Positions 1 to 10,080 of a stretch of 64,000 bases of DNA are shown here, one piece after another. The stretch is taken from NCBI GenBank assembly GCA_019775845.1, contig JADQAV010000023.1, positions 108,918 through 172,917 of the forward strand. The letters run 5' to 3'. Source of the DNA: Myrmaecium sp. VS I D KN 1 (taxonomy: Eukaryota > Ascomycota > Dothideomycetes > Valsariales > Valsariaceae). Both the position numbers and the translations under genes were made by a program. Within the stretch, counting starts at the first letter, position 1. Each line of letters opens with the position of its first letter. Under the pieces are notes generated by a model. It was not told the DNA's origin. It saw nothing but the letters and a program-made list of their open reading frames with translations, and searched no databases.

Positions 1-689
1 CCCCTGAATCCAGCATGGCTGGCAGCGCCTTCCTCAACGGCCGGACCAGGGATACCGGTAGTGACTTTGACGTCTTTGAGCAGACCTCGTCCGACCACAG
101 TGGCTTCACCAGCGAGGATTCCAAGTCCGACGACCTTACCTTCCCTGAGGAGCTGACTACCGAAGGCCATCTTCTCGGATCCATCGTCAGCGACCACTGC
201 GGTCTTTCCGATGTCTATCCTCTCACCAAGTACCCGGACGCTCGCATCGACGCGTACCTGTTCACGCCCTGCGGCTTCTCCGCCAACGGTGTCATCCCCG
301 CTCCTCCCGGCGTCGCTCCCACCGACGGCAGCAACAGCACGCACTACTTCACCGTGCACGTCACGCCGGAGCCCCATTGCTCGTACGCGTCCTTCGAGAC
401 GAACGTGCCCGCCAAGCAGACCGGCCGCGAGACCGCCGACATCGTCGAGCACGTCGCCAACATCTTCAAGCCCGGCCGCTTCAGCGTGACGCTCTTTGAG
501 GCCAAGCCGGCGGGCGAGGCCGAGAAGATTGGCGACGCGGCTAAGCGCTCTGGTCGTATGGATAGCATCGCGGGCTACCGCCGGGTGGACCGCATCGTTC
601 ATGATCTGGATGGGTATGACCTTGTCTTCCGGTACTATGAGCGCAATGACTGGAAGGGTGGCGCGCCGCGCTTGGGCGAGAATTACTGA
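1..689 (+). CDS. S-adenosylmethionine decarboxylase, 3' part only
   Basis: Makes decarboxylated AdoMet, the aminopropyl donor for spermidine and spermine synthesis. The window opens inside the gene; the frame is open from base 3 and ends with TGA at 687-689. The segment covers the second half of the two-fold alpha/beta sandwich. It carries CGFSAN (about 268-285), matching the active-site Ser region of the eukaryotic enzyme, and HVTPEP (about 355-372), matching the catalytic His region, followed by SYASFETN and, near the C-terminus, the segment DLVFRYYERND. The proenzyme cleavage site (the Glu-Ser-Ser pyruvoyl site) lies upstream of the window and cannot be checked. The ATG at 15 is internal, so it is not the start. 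Family identity is confident; the 5' end and any regulatory upstream ORF are out of view. Confidence 0.93.
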   Translation, partial: PESSMAGSAFLNGRTRDTGSDFDVFEQTSSDHSGFTSEDSKSDDLTFPEELTTEGHLLGSIVSDHCGLSDVYPLTKYPDARIDAYLFTPCGFSANGVIPAPPGVAPTDGSNSTHYFTVHVTPEPHCSYASFETNVPAKQTGRETADIVEHVANIFKPGRFSVTLFEAKPAGEAEKIGDAAKRSGRMDSIAGYRRVDRIVHDLDGYDLVFRYYERNDWKGGAPRLGENY

Positions 690-1723
690 TTGTGTTGGCG
701 GACGGGCTCTTGTAATTGAGAGGAGGAAGGCTTGTGTGAGGGAGTTCACGTTTTTGGTTTTGTTGAGCGTTGTGTGAGTTTTTCTTGTACAAAGGCGTAG
801 TAGTAGTGTATCTCTCTTGTTTTCTTCTTGTATCTTTGTTTTGTATATCTGTTTTGCTCCGATCGATTCAATGATGATTATCACGGCCGCATCTTTGGGT
901 ATTTTTACTGATTGACTTATTGTGTCTACAGCTTTCAGCTTACTGGCTTATGTATTTCTACTTGCAAATGGACCAGCTGTGAACATATGTATTTTCCTTC
1001 TTTCACTGGCTGGCTGCTCAACTTCTTCGTCCTTGGGGCCATTATAAAGCTAAACTTCCGTATGACCTACTCGACTGGAATACTATTCCTTATGATTTGA
1101 CGACCAAGCGAAACAAGTCATGTGAACTCGCGAGGCTGCATAGTATCTTTGTACTATAGGTACTAGCGAGAGTCCTAGGCGTCGATGTTTTTACGACGTA
1201 CGTACTGCAGGCGCTCTTCTGTTGTTCGGATGTGGACTTTCAGATGGCGGTTGGCAGTTGGGCAAGAGGGAATCTGGAGTACTCCGTACTGATGAGACAT
1301 GCATGTGTCGATCAGTGCTTATAGGATCCACTGAAATAAGGGACCTGTTCATCAGGGATGAATTGACAGGTACCGCCAGCCTATCAGACGGGTTCTGCCG
1401 CGACGCCGCGGAGGGATGGTCCGTGCGGGGCTGTCGTCGATACAGTCCTCCGTATCGACAATTGTAAACAGCGACTGCAAACACCATCAATCGCCGTCCG
1501 TACTGCCCGTTCAGTCCACCGTACCAGATGAACGCGCCTGCTTCCCTCGCGTCTCCCTCTCTACCTTCCGTCCTCACTACAAACTCCCATAGCCACTGCA
1601 CTTTACCAACCAAACCGCACTCACAACTGCTCAAACCATCACCCGCAACTTCCCAAGCAAATCCTCTCGCACTTCCCAATCCGCACGAACAAGAAAACCC
1701 TCTTCGATAACCACGCGAAAACG
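690..1723. other. Intergenic region, no gene seen
   Basis: This is the 3' flank of the decarboxylase and the 5' flank of the coiled-coil gene. T-rich sequence follows the decarboxylase stop (about 770-860). The 200 bp before 1724 are C/A-rich with few G, like fungal leaders. A minus-strand ORF at 1191-1754 has no recognisable motif and looks like chance. Confidence 0.5.
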
Positions 1724-4048
1724 ATGTCTCACTCAATGAGCTTCCAACGCCCATCCTCCCGCGCGTCCTCCACCTCTTCTTATGCCGTCGACTTCGATGC
1801 GCTCCCGCACAGCGAACTATCTCAGCTTCACAATTCTTACAACAAGCCCGACGATGATCGCACCTCCTCCTCGATCGCGCTGCCTTCGCCCACCGCCCCG
1901 ATCGATGTCGTTCGCACCGACGACATCGATGGTCCCGTCGACTTCACTCAGAACCTCGAGCTGTACATGCGTGGAGACCTGCCGACCGCATTCGAAGCCC
2001 CCGTCGAGAAGCCCGAACCTCTCAAGATCACGACTCCCGGCCGTTGGTTCGACGATGATGAGAATCAGCCTATCAGAAGCGATATGGAAGACTGGATCAG
2101 CGGCGACGACGGCTCCCCGAACCGGACCCCCAAACCCATGCGCCGCCTCTCCATGAAGTCCCCCCCGACCACCGCACTCTCCCCAGGAAACCCGATGTCA
2201 CCGTACTCGCCCTCAAAACTTCTCTCGGAGAGATGCCTCAATCGACCTGCCTCACCCGCCAAATCCTTACCGAACGCATCCTTAAAGACGAAGACGGCCC
2301 CGATCCTCTACACCTCCTTCAGCTCGCCCGTATGTCGCACACCGTTCCCAGTCAAGGATGAAAACTCGATCATCATCACCCGCCCGGGTCGCTGGTTCCA
2401 GAATGGAGAACTCAGCAACCTCCGGGACGGCCTCGAAGACTGGCTCGACGACGAGAACGAACCCGAAAAACCCATTATCAAGAAGGTTCCCGGCAGCAAC
2501 CGCGGCTCAGCGACCTCCTCCTCCGCCCAGCAACGAAGCAGATCATCCACCCTCTCCTCCATCCCCGAAACCGAGACCGAATCCTCCCTACCCTCCTCAC
2601 GCCTCCACCGAACGAGCAGCAACACCTTGTCCGCCTATTCAGAGGACAACGAACCACAAACCCCCCGAGAACGGCGATACCAACCCACGGTCGAAGATGC
2701 CGAAGACACGCCGCAGTCCAAGCTGGTGCCCAGAGCGCGGACGCCCGTGGACGAGGTATTCAACATCCAAGAGATCCTCAGCAAGCCGAAAGACGAGCAC
2801 GACCAGTGGAAATCGGAGCGGATCACAGAACTCGAGTCGATCCTCACCCGAATGAACAAGCAACTTGACAGTTACCGATGGGGATACAAGGACCTTTACA
2901 AGATGTTCAAACGGATGTGCAGGAACCACGATACCGAATTGAACGACGCACGGCAGAAAAACCAGGAGCAATACGAACAGAAGTTGAAAGAACAGAGGGA
3001 AAGGCATCAGCAAGAGATGGAAGAACAGCAAAAGAAACATAAGGAAGAGATGGAAGAGCAGCGGAAGAGATACGAGGTGGAACTGAGAAAGCAAGCGGAG
3101 AAACTCGAAAGCCAAAAGAAGGTAATGGACGAACAGGAGGAGTACAAAAACGAAGACGCCATCATCATCGAAGAACTCGAAGACGAATTACAAGGCCTCA
3201 AAGAACGATTCGAACGGGAAAAAGCGGCCCACGCAAGCGAAGACAAAAACAAAGAGATCAAGAACCTCATGTCCCAATGCGAATCCCTCGAAAAGAAAGT
3301 CGAACAAGCGGAAAACACGGCCACGACGGCAACCACCACCATCGAGAACCTCAAACGAACGATCGAAACCCTCGAAACCACGAACCACGACCTCGAAGAG
3401 CGGAACACGAAGCTCACACAGGAACTCGAAAGCATGCGCTCGAAAGCCGAAGCCGCGGTCCACAAAGCCGGCGAGATCGTCGAGAAAGAAAAGACGGCAC
3501 GCGAACACGCCCAGAAAGAAGTCGCCACCCTCCGCACCGAAATCGACGCCCTCAAATCCGCCACCACCACCCTCCCTCCCCCCGAGCCTGCCACGAAGCG
3601 GACCACCACGAGCGACGACGAGATGACGGCCGCCGAGTTCCGCCGCACGATCGACCGGCTGACGGGGTGCTTGCAGCAGGCGATGGAGGCGCAGCGGGTG
3701 GCGGACGAACAGGTTTGCGCGCACGAGCGGCGGTGTGCGGAACTGAAGGCTGATGGTGCAGTGCTCCACGACGACCTGGACCGGCTGCGCCGCGACCGCG
3801 CTGCGGAGCTGGACCGCTGGCGTCAGGAGAATGGGCTGCTGAACGGGGCGATGGATCGGCTGGTGGCGCGGGAGGTGCGGAAACGGGATCGCTGGTGGGA
3901 GGGCCGGGTCGAGAGCTTGCGCCGGGAGAAGGAGGAGTTGGCCAAGGCGTTGATGCGTGAGTGGGGTAAGGCGGAGTGTGGGGTTGCGGAGGTGCCTGGG
4001 GGCAAACAGCGGTTTCGGTATCGGTTTGTGAAGAGGGGTGAGGAGTAG
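1724..4048 (+). CDS. Large coiled-coil protein with two GRWF motifs (774 aa)
   Basis: Single exon, function unknown. Residues 1-100 are Ser/Thr/Pro-rich and include the acidic segment DFTQNLELYMRGDLP. A short module of about 28 residues occurs twice: PGRWFDDDENQPIRSDMEDW near residue 104 and PGRWFQNGELSNLRDGLEDW near residue 220. After a further disordered stretch, residues about 355-600 form a long charged coiled coil. It includes 11-residue quasi-repeats (EEQxKxHxEEM type) around residues 420-455. A second helical region ends in a basic tail. The layout resembles fungal structural proteins of septa, spindle poles or microtubule-organising centres, but this is inference from architecture only. 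Base composition switches from C/A-rich to G-rich at about 3600. It is convergent with LCL2. Confidence 0.8.
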   Translation: MSHSMSFQRPSSRASSTSSYAVDFDALPHSELSQLHNSYNKPDDDRTSSSIALPSPTAPIDVVRTDDIDGPVDFTQNLELYMRGDLPTAFEAPVEKPEPLKITTPGRWFDDDENQPIRSDMEDWISGDDGSPNRTPKPMRRLSMKSPPTTALSPGNPMSPYSPSKLLSERCLNRPASPAKSLPNASLKTKTAPILYTSFSSPVCRTPFPVKDENSIIITRPGRWFQNGELSNLRDGLEDWLDDENEPEKPIIKKVPGSNRGSATSSSAQQRSRSSTLSSIPETETESSLPSSRLHRTSSNTLSAYSEDNEPQTPRERRYQPTVEDAEDTPQSKLVPRARTPVDEVFNIQEILSKPKDEHDQWKSERITELESILTRMNKQLDSYRWGYKDLYKMFKRMCRNHDTELNDARQKNQEQYEQKLKEQRERHQQEMEEQQKKHKEEMEEQRKRYEVELRKQAEKLESQKKVMDEQEEYKNEDAIIIEELEDELQGLKERFEREKAAHASEDKNKEIKNLMSQCESLEKKVEQAENTATTATTTIENLKRTIETLETTNHDLEERNTKLTQELESMRSKAEAAVHKAGEIVEKEKTAREHAQKEVATLRTEIDALKSATTTLPPPEPATKRTTTSDDEMTAAEFRRTIDRLTGCLQQAMEAQRVADEQVCAHERRCAELKADGAVLHDDLDRLRRDRAAELDRWRQENGLLNGAMDRLVAREVRKRDRWWEGRVESLRREKEELAKALMREWGKAECGVAEVPGGKQRFRYRFVKRGEE

Positions 4049-4666
4049 GGTTTTTCTGAGTATTCTTGTATTATGCTTTCCTGGTTTGGGTTGTATTATC
4101 ATGGGGCATTCATCAGGCTGCATGGTCATGGTTGGGGAGAGGGGGCGTTTGGTTGCAGGCACTTTGGGTTTTGGGGGTTTATATGGGGTTATTGGTTCTT
4201 TTTTCTTTCTTCTTTTTCAGAGATATCCTTATTGCCTACTCCTTGGGGTTTTCGGTTCAGTATAGTACTAGTAATTCTTGGGTTTAGGAATCCATCATTT
4301 TGAAAGACTTGATCGGTGGCTTCTCTTTTCAATCCCATGTCTGGTTTTGCGTTGAATTGTTACTAAGGAGTAACGGTCAGCCATGGATTCATATTCATTC
4401 CTTTTCCACGTGTTCTCCTCTTCTGGAACCTTTGTCGAACAACACCTCGTACTTGAACACACTGGTTTCAGTTTTGAAAGTGTGCAGCATTCAAATCCAA
4501 GTAAGATCTATCCACCCATTTCCCCCCTAAAGAACGCCGCGCCGCGTCCATGGTATGCCTTACGCCAATCACATAGAAGAAACAATAAAAAAAAATCCCA
4601 CATCATCCTCCTCTCTCATCCTTCCCTTCCCCATCCACCCACCCAGCCCCTCACAGCCCATGCCCC
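4049..4666. other. Convergent 3' flanks
   Basis: T/G-rich sequence after the coiled-coil gene and A/C-rich sequence after LCL2 read from the other strand. ORFs here (4300-4530, 4383-4847) overlap these flanks and show no domain. No RNA gene was seen. Confidence 0.5.
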
Positions 4667-5115
4667 TCAAAGCAACCCCTTCCTCGCCAGCTCGATCTTG
4701 CGCGCGACCTGTCCCGGCCGGCGGCCGCCCTTAGAGGCGCACACCGCGATCCCCTCCCCGAGCTCGACCTTGTCCTCGACGGAGGGGAAGGGGCAGGGGC
4801 AGTGGTGGGGGAAGTGCACGCAGGCGAGCGTGTTGGGGCAGAGGTAGTTTGTGCAGTGCGCTGGAGGGGGAAAGGTCAGCGAGGGAAAGACGGGGGACGG
4901 TTCTTCTTCGTACCGTTTTCGTATTGCTGCTGGTACCAGCCCGAGTCGCTGCGGACGTTTTGGGGTGCTTGGTGGTGGTGCTGTTGACCGCCGCCGCCTC
5001 CGCCTCCGCCGCCGCCGCCGCCGCCGCCGAACATGTGCTCGAAGAAGTTAAACTGGGCGGTTGCGAGGCTGGTGAAGAGGGTGAGGGTGAGGAGGAGGAG
5101 GTCAAGGGGTTTCAT
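4667..5115 (-). CDS. lcl2: Long chronological lifespan protein 2 (LCL2)
   Basis: Small ER-entering protein of the LCL2 family, linked in yeast to lifespan and proposed to act in ER-associated degradation. Two exons, 5115-4914 and 4860-4667, give 131 aa. The intron 4913-4861 has GTACGA and CAG ends. A signal peptide is clear ([20 protein letters not shown]), followed by the family motif [11 protein letters not shown]. Then comes a run of 14 Gly, QQHHHQ, the [12 protein letters not shown] block, and in exon 2 the Cys-rich core [20 protein letters not shown] followed by [17 protein letters not shown]. The end is [12 protein letters not shown]. Joining the exons restores ENAHC across the junction, which supports the splice. 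The poly-Gly run is longer than I expect for the family. It is head to head with NOP10, 446 bp apart. Confidence 0.9.
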
Positions 5116-5475
5116 GGCGGCTGTAAGCTTCGGCGCTTGGTTGGTCGTTTTGAGGGGAATCGAGGTGGACGTCGTGATGAGCTGTGATGGAGCTCTAGCA
5201 GTGAAGCCGCTAACGTGGAGCTTGGGAGGTGCTGCCCGACTGTTTCCAGGGTTCGCGGGACTGCAAACATGCCAAGGGCGGCGAGATGGTTTTGCCGAGA
5301 TGCGGCTCGGGAGCGAGGCGAAGCTCGGACCACTTGGACGCCCGGCTGCTCGAAAAAGTTCACGACGACTTTCCGTTGCGTTGACTGACTGACGACGACC
5401 GACCACTCCTTCGCGACAACGACCACTTCCTCCCTTTCTTCACTAACGTAGAACAGCGCAAGTGCAAACCGTCAA

Positions 5476-5560
5476 GTGAGTGCTTACCGCTCACGGAAGC
5501 ATTTTCCCTGTTCGTGAACGAGAATCGATCACTGACTGCGACTTCTTCCCCGACCTGCAG
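5476..5560 (+). other. Predicted leader intron of NOP10
   Basis: GTGAGT at 5476 and a pyrimidine-rich CTGCAG ending at 5560. The next base but one starts the NOP10 ATG (5562). The intron therefore lies in the 5' UTR one base before the start codon. This is inferred from splice signals only. Confidence 0.55.
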
Positions 5561-5561
5561 G

Positions 5562-5856
5562 ATGCATCTCATGTACACCCTCGACCCCAACGGCAAGCGC
5601 ATCTACACGCTGAAAAAGGTGCTCCACGGCGAGGTCACCAAGTCCGCCCACCCGGCCCGCTTCTCGCCCGACGACAAGTACAGCCGTCACCGTGTGACGC
5701 TCAAGCGCCGCTATGGCCTGCTGATCACCCAGGAGGATCGTGAGTGCTCTCTTGCTCTCTCCCTTCTTTTTCCCCATGGCGTGGGGGGTTGGTGAGAAAT
5801 GCGGATAACTGACCCATAGCGCAGAGAAGAAGTCTAAGGCCGCCCTTGGCGCCTAA
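5562..5856 (+). CDS. nop10: H/ACA ribonucleoprotein subunit NOP10
   Basis: Core protein of H/ACA snoRNPs, which pseudouridylate rRNA; it acts in the nucleolus with Cbf5, Gar1 and Nhp2. Exon 1 (5562-5739) encodes nearly the whole protein: [19 protein letters not shown], then [20 protein letters not shown], then [13 protein letters not shown]. The donor is GTGAGT at 5740. Using the acceptor GCGCAG (AG at 5823-5824), exon 2 is 5825-5856 and adds a short basic tail ending at TAA, 69 aa in total, close to the usual 60-70 aa. An alternative TAG acceptor 5 bases upstream would give 188 aa (see the next entry). NOB1 lies convergently downstream. Confidence 0.88.
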
Positions 5857-6208
5857 GCTGGTGGCGGAGATGCCGATGGAGTGGGAGCCGGAGGAGGGAC
5901 GCAAGAAGGAGCTGTGCGCTCCCAAGTCGAATGCCGAAGGTGCGAAGGTTGGAAAAGGCAAGGCCAAGGCTGGTGCTAAGAAGAAGTCGATGGTGGGCAA
6001 CGACGACTTTGTGATCAAGATGAAGCCGAAAGTTCATTTGGGCGAGGGCGGAAGTCTGAGTATCGCCATGCGTAACGATACTCGCTGTGGCACTGTTGAT
6101 AGTGCGGCCGATTCTTCGGGCTCGGAGAAGACTATGCCCCTCCATCCCTCTCCTAAGGGCAAGCGCGCTCGTCGCGGTGGCAAGAAACAGCACCGTCGTT
6201 GCGCTTAG
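5820..6208 (+). other. Alternative basic C-terminal extension of NOP10, or unrecognised ORF
   Basis: If the NOP10 intron ends at the TAG at 5817-5819, the reading frame runs on to a stop at 6206-6208. It adds about 130 residues rich in Lys, Gly and Ala, for example GKGKAKAGAKKKSMVGNDDF and, at the end, KGKRARRGGKKQHRRC. Codon use over 5870-6190 looks coding, with mostly G or C at third positions, which is unusual for a 3' UTR. I recognise no family. The first ATG in this frame is at 5869, so it could also be a separate small basic protein. Transcript data would settle it. Confidence 0.4.
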
Positions 6209-6636
6209 TGGCTTTTCCTGCTTTGCTCGCTCGCCTTACGTCGTTCCTCTCGGTTTGCATCTTTCCGGCTTCTCGTCGAGTTGGGGTTTTGCGAAGAAGG
6301 GCGATCACGGTGTTCAGGGAGTTCACATTTCTGCCGTCATGGCAAACGGGTTTCGAGACAAGGGTGGTTCTTATATATGCTTTTCACTGGGGTAAAATGA
6401 AATGATTTCCATCCAAAAATTGGTACGATGATTCCACAAAAGGTCTTCGCTTCTCGAACCTCTGCATTGAAATCGAACGTCTAAACAAATCAACTGTCAT
6501 CGAATGCTTTTTGGTAATCCCCGAGAACGCCTGTACCTATGCCCGCCCAATGTCGACCTCTACGTGGTGAATCATGCAGTCGTAAAATGCCGAAGCCATT
6601 CCCATATCCCCACAATATCTGCGACAAATGACCAGC

Positions 6637-7920
6637 CTAATACCTCTTCTTCGAGTTCACGTTTCTTCCCGCGCCGACCTTGAGACGTCCGCCGGTCTTG
6701 CCCCGTTCACCGGTGAGGATGGCGGGAAGGTAATCCTCATCCATCAGGTCCCTCTGCTTCTGCCGCTTCTGCTCATTCACAGCCCTCATGTACTCCTTCT
6801 GGTCCTCGGCGAGGAGCAGCTCGTTGCCCCAGCCGCCCTTGCCGCCGCCCTTGACCTTGCCGTTGGCGCTGCCGGCGACGGCCTTGGGCACGCTGTACCG
6901 GTTGCCGCGGTTGTTCCACTGCATGTTGCGCTTGAGGTGCAGCTTGAACTCGCCGTTGGCGCTGGTGGAGCAGGAGACCTTGGTGAGGGCGTCCTTGCCG
7001 CAGCGGGGGCAGAACTGCTTGTCCATCTGCTTGGTGGTGTAGAAGCAGGCGTGGCAGCGGAGGATCCAGGTGCGCAGGTGCTTGACCCGCTGCAGGCCCG
7101 ACGTGATCAGGTTGAGGTTCATCTGCAGGAGGACGTTCTGCAGCGCGAAGTCGCCTGAGATGGTCGCCACGCGCATGTTCTGCGGGCTGGCCGTCTCGTC
7201 GACGACGCTGTTGTTGTCGCGCGCTTGGTGCTTCTTCAGGTTGGATGGCGTGATCCAGCCACCGTCGGAGTCGTCGGAGTCTTCTTCGGCTTCGTCCGCG
7301 GCCGCGGATGGTTCCGGTTGTGCTGGGGTCGCCTGTTCCGGCGTGCTCTCGCCTGATATCTCCAGCTTCTGAATAGATTCTTCCACCTCTTTAACGACTA
7401 ATGCTGCAGAAGATGTCTCCTCCGCTTTCTCCGTGGAATCCACCTCCCGCTCCTCTGCCTGTTGGTCCTTGCTCGACGGAGCGGGCTCGGTTTTCGCAGC
7501 ATCGGCCTCTGCAGGTTTATCCGTCTCTTCTGCCTTTTTCTCCTTGCTCGGAGGTGGTCCGTTGGTCCTCTTCTGGCCAGGAACCGATCGTAATCTCCAG
7601 TCACCCCCGTTCAGTTCACACTCCAGCTCGTACGCCAGCGCGATCACCTCCAAATCGTTCCTGCTCAGCACCGCATAGTCGCCGGTCTTCCGGGCGAAGT
7701 CCCCCACCGTTTTCAAGCTGTGCGGCGTCGGTGTGCGCAGGGTGAGAAACGGCATCAAGGTCGTTTCCAGCAGTCTCCGGGCCGCTTCATCGCGGATTTC
7801 TGAAATGATGGCTGGGGTGGTATAGAGGGCTTCCGCATTTTCTCTCAGGCGAGAGACCTCGTTGCGGATGATCGGACCAGCATCGATTACGATGGAGTGA
7901 ATCGGTTTTTGAGTCGCCAT
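6637..7920 (-). CDS. nob1: 20S pre-rRNA endonuclease NOB1
   Basis: PIN-domain nuclease that cuts 20S pre-rRNA at site D to make the 18S 3' end in late cytoplasmic 40S particles. Single exon, 427 aa. The PIN domain fills residues 8-115: VIDAGP holds the first catalytic Asp (D13), then EIRDEAARR, and SRNDLEVIALAYEL with further acidic residues. A long acidic, low-complexity linker (residues about 120-245) includes EEDSDDSDGGWITPSNL, a conserved NOB1 stretch. The zinc ribbon follows near residue 289: CHACFYTTKQMDKQFCPRCG, two CxxC pairs. The C-terminus is basic (RNVNSKKRY). Length and order match fungal NOB1. Confidence 0.95.
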   Translation of the reverse strand: MATQKPIHSIVIDAGPIIRNEVSRLRENAEALYTTPAIISEIRDEAARRLLETTLMPFLTLRTPTPHSLKTVGDFARKTGDYAVLSRNDLEVIALAYELECELNGGDWRLRSVPGQKRTNGPPPSKEKKAEETDKPAEADAAKTEPAPSSKDQQAEEREVDSTEKAEETSSAALVVKEVEESIQKLEISGESTPEQATPAQPEPSAAADEAEEDSDDSDGGWITPSNLKKHQARDNNSVVDETASPQNMRVATISGDFALQNVLLQMNLNLITSGLQRVKHLRTWILRCHACFYTTKQMDKQFCPRCGKDALTKVSCSTSANGEFKLHLKRNMQWNNRGNRYSVPKAVAGSANGKVKGGGKGGWGNELLLAEDQKEYMRAVNEQKRQKQRDLMDEDYLPAILTGERGKTGGRLKVGAGRNVNSKKRY

Positions 7921-10080
7921 GCTGTCGCAGTGGTCACCACAGTACTACGGTCGAGATGCAGACGTCCACTGATGTTATGAAAAGGGAATACGTATGAACG
8001 GAGCTCCTATATGCGGGATAAGTTGCCGGGGAGGGTGTGAAGTTGTGCGGTCCGCCTTATCACTCTACTCAAAATATTTCTGACGTTCATCAGGGTCTTG
8101 GCCCGCGGTCGTTGCGGAGTATTTCTTTCTCGGCCAGGCGCCGAAATGCCCGTGCGCGGCACCGCAAAGTATACCGCGATCACGTGACCACGTCCTTGCC
8201 TGAAACGGAAAGTTTTAGATGCGAATTAATTACATGGCGGCCCAACATGGATCGGTACCTGAGCTGCCAGGCGTTCCTCTCAAGCTAATGACGTCTCTGA
8301 AGGCTTAAGCTAAGTACCGCTTCACTTCCTCTCAATATTACTCCAAAGGCACATGCCGAGATCGCTCTTAGCCGGGCCAGCACCACAGCCGGGCAGCCGG
8401 CAGCTGGGCAGCTGGCGGCTGGCAGCGAGCAACAAGGCCCGGCAGCATCACGAACGCCTATCAAGCTTCGGTCTCTCGCTCGAAGATCGCTCGAAGACTC
8501 AAGGCCTCCACCGCCATCACATTCCGCCTAGGATGGTCGAGTAGGTGAACAATCGAGGCAGAGAACATGCCGGATGGACAGGAAACGGACCAGGCGCTAT
8601 ATGAGCGACGAGGAAAGGTACAGGCATAGAGCCCAGACATCGGTCAGCCGTAACAGCAAGACTGGCGAAGAATAGGTTGTGCCAGGGCGTGTCAGGGCCG
8701 CGTGTGGCTTGTTAAGTTTGCGAATTAATTACTCAGGTGTGGAGTGCACGATGCAGCTCTCATCTGCTCATCCCGCTAACATCCAGTAGATTCATCCGTT
8801 GAACAACATCGAGAGAGTGCGGTTCTCCTGATACTTGGAGCCTGTATCAATTCCGAAATCCTAAAGCGTCGTCATTAGCGAAGTGTGCCAATAGAACCTG
8901 CTCGCTAGACGTCGAGCCCTAATACGTCGCCTGTACCTCGATGGCCCATCCTGAGTCCACGGTTGTTGCGTGTCATCCGGCGACAGTTGCCAACGCTCTG
9001 GACAGTGGTGACGTCTGTGCCCTTCCGAGCAACCTCTCTTCTCTTCTCTGTTGCATGTGGCGACCGGGAACCCTGCGCGGATTGAAATGCCACCGTTGCT
9101 GATTTTGGCTCATCGCAGAAGGCTGCTGCCACCAACACATCATCTGGATACTGATGATATCCGCGCATCACCTGGTTTTAACGGGGAGCATGAAGATCTA
9201 ATATCTTCGACCCGAGTGGCAGCCCCGAACCGTTCTGTCGGGTGCGTAAAGTTGCTCCTTCAACCTAATATTCGACGCTATATTCTTCCCCAGTTTGCCT
9301 TCACGGGAACTCTGCTGTACGGCTCCGGAAGATGGCACAAGGACCTGTTCTACTGGCAGGGTGTAACCTCGGTCTGCCTTCATTCCATCATGCGGACGGT
9401 CCACGGGGTCGATGAGCTCGATTGGCTGTAACGGGGCGTCCATAAAGGGGATGGATGACCAATGAATGTAACTTACCATGGCGAATTAGACGTCTATGCG
9501 TCTTCCCGTTTCATCGGTCGGCATATCGACGACCTTACACGAGTACTGTAAGTCTCGGCGCGGGCCAAGCCATATTCCGTTTCTGCAGTCATTTGCTCCC
9601 CGGCTCTTGATGGCATTCGATTCCCGCATGGCCAGGTGCAGATCGCTCTCCTTTTCCCTTCAAGTTTCTCATCTGTACCTTTATCTCCTGCTTCCGGTGA
9701 GATGGCTGCGCAGGGGTCCAGATGTGATAGTTTTTGGACGCTCCAATGGCTGCGAGTAAGTTCGACTAGTCGACGATTCGATCCCGCTTTTAGCGTACTC
9801 CGCCGCACAAAGACCTTGGACTATGTTGCCATCCTTGGGCAGTGGCAGCTGTTTTGGTGCGCGGACCGGTGAACAGAAGGCAGTAAAAGTAGGCAGCAAG
9901 GTTGTGTGCTTGGGCACTTGATGCCCTGCCCGCGCCTTTGCCCCGAAACTGGGGGATTCTCGTTAGCCACATGTCGGCGTGTGGATCACCTGGGCCCAGA
10001 GGCGCTTAAAGAGGCTTCTCCGCCTTGGGGTACTTAAGCGGAGGTCTGTCCCCTTCCTTCTCGTGGGAATGGTTTTTGTG
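7921..10080. other. Gene-poor intergenic region
   Basis: About 2.2 kb with no ORF that shows a family motif or convincing codon use. A short run of imperfect GGCAGC/GGCAGCTGG repeats lies at about 8380-8450. CA and TG dinucleotides are present at ordinary levels, so this is not RIP-degraded. No tRNA-like fold was noticed. Confidence 0.5.

Noticed and set aside
1191-1754. 187-aa minus-strand ORF
   Set aside because: Overlaps the next gene's start, Ser/Gly-rich, no motif, no splice support.
3188-4162. 324-aa minus-strand ORF
   Set aside because: Antisense to the coiled-coil gene with no domain; compositional shadow.
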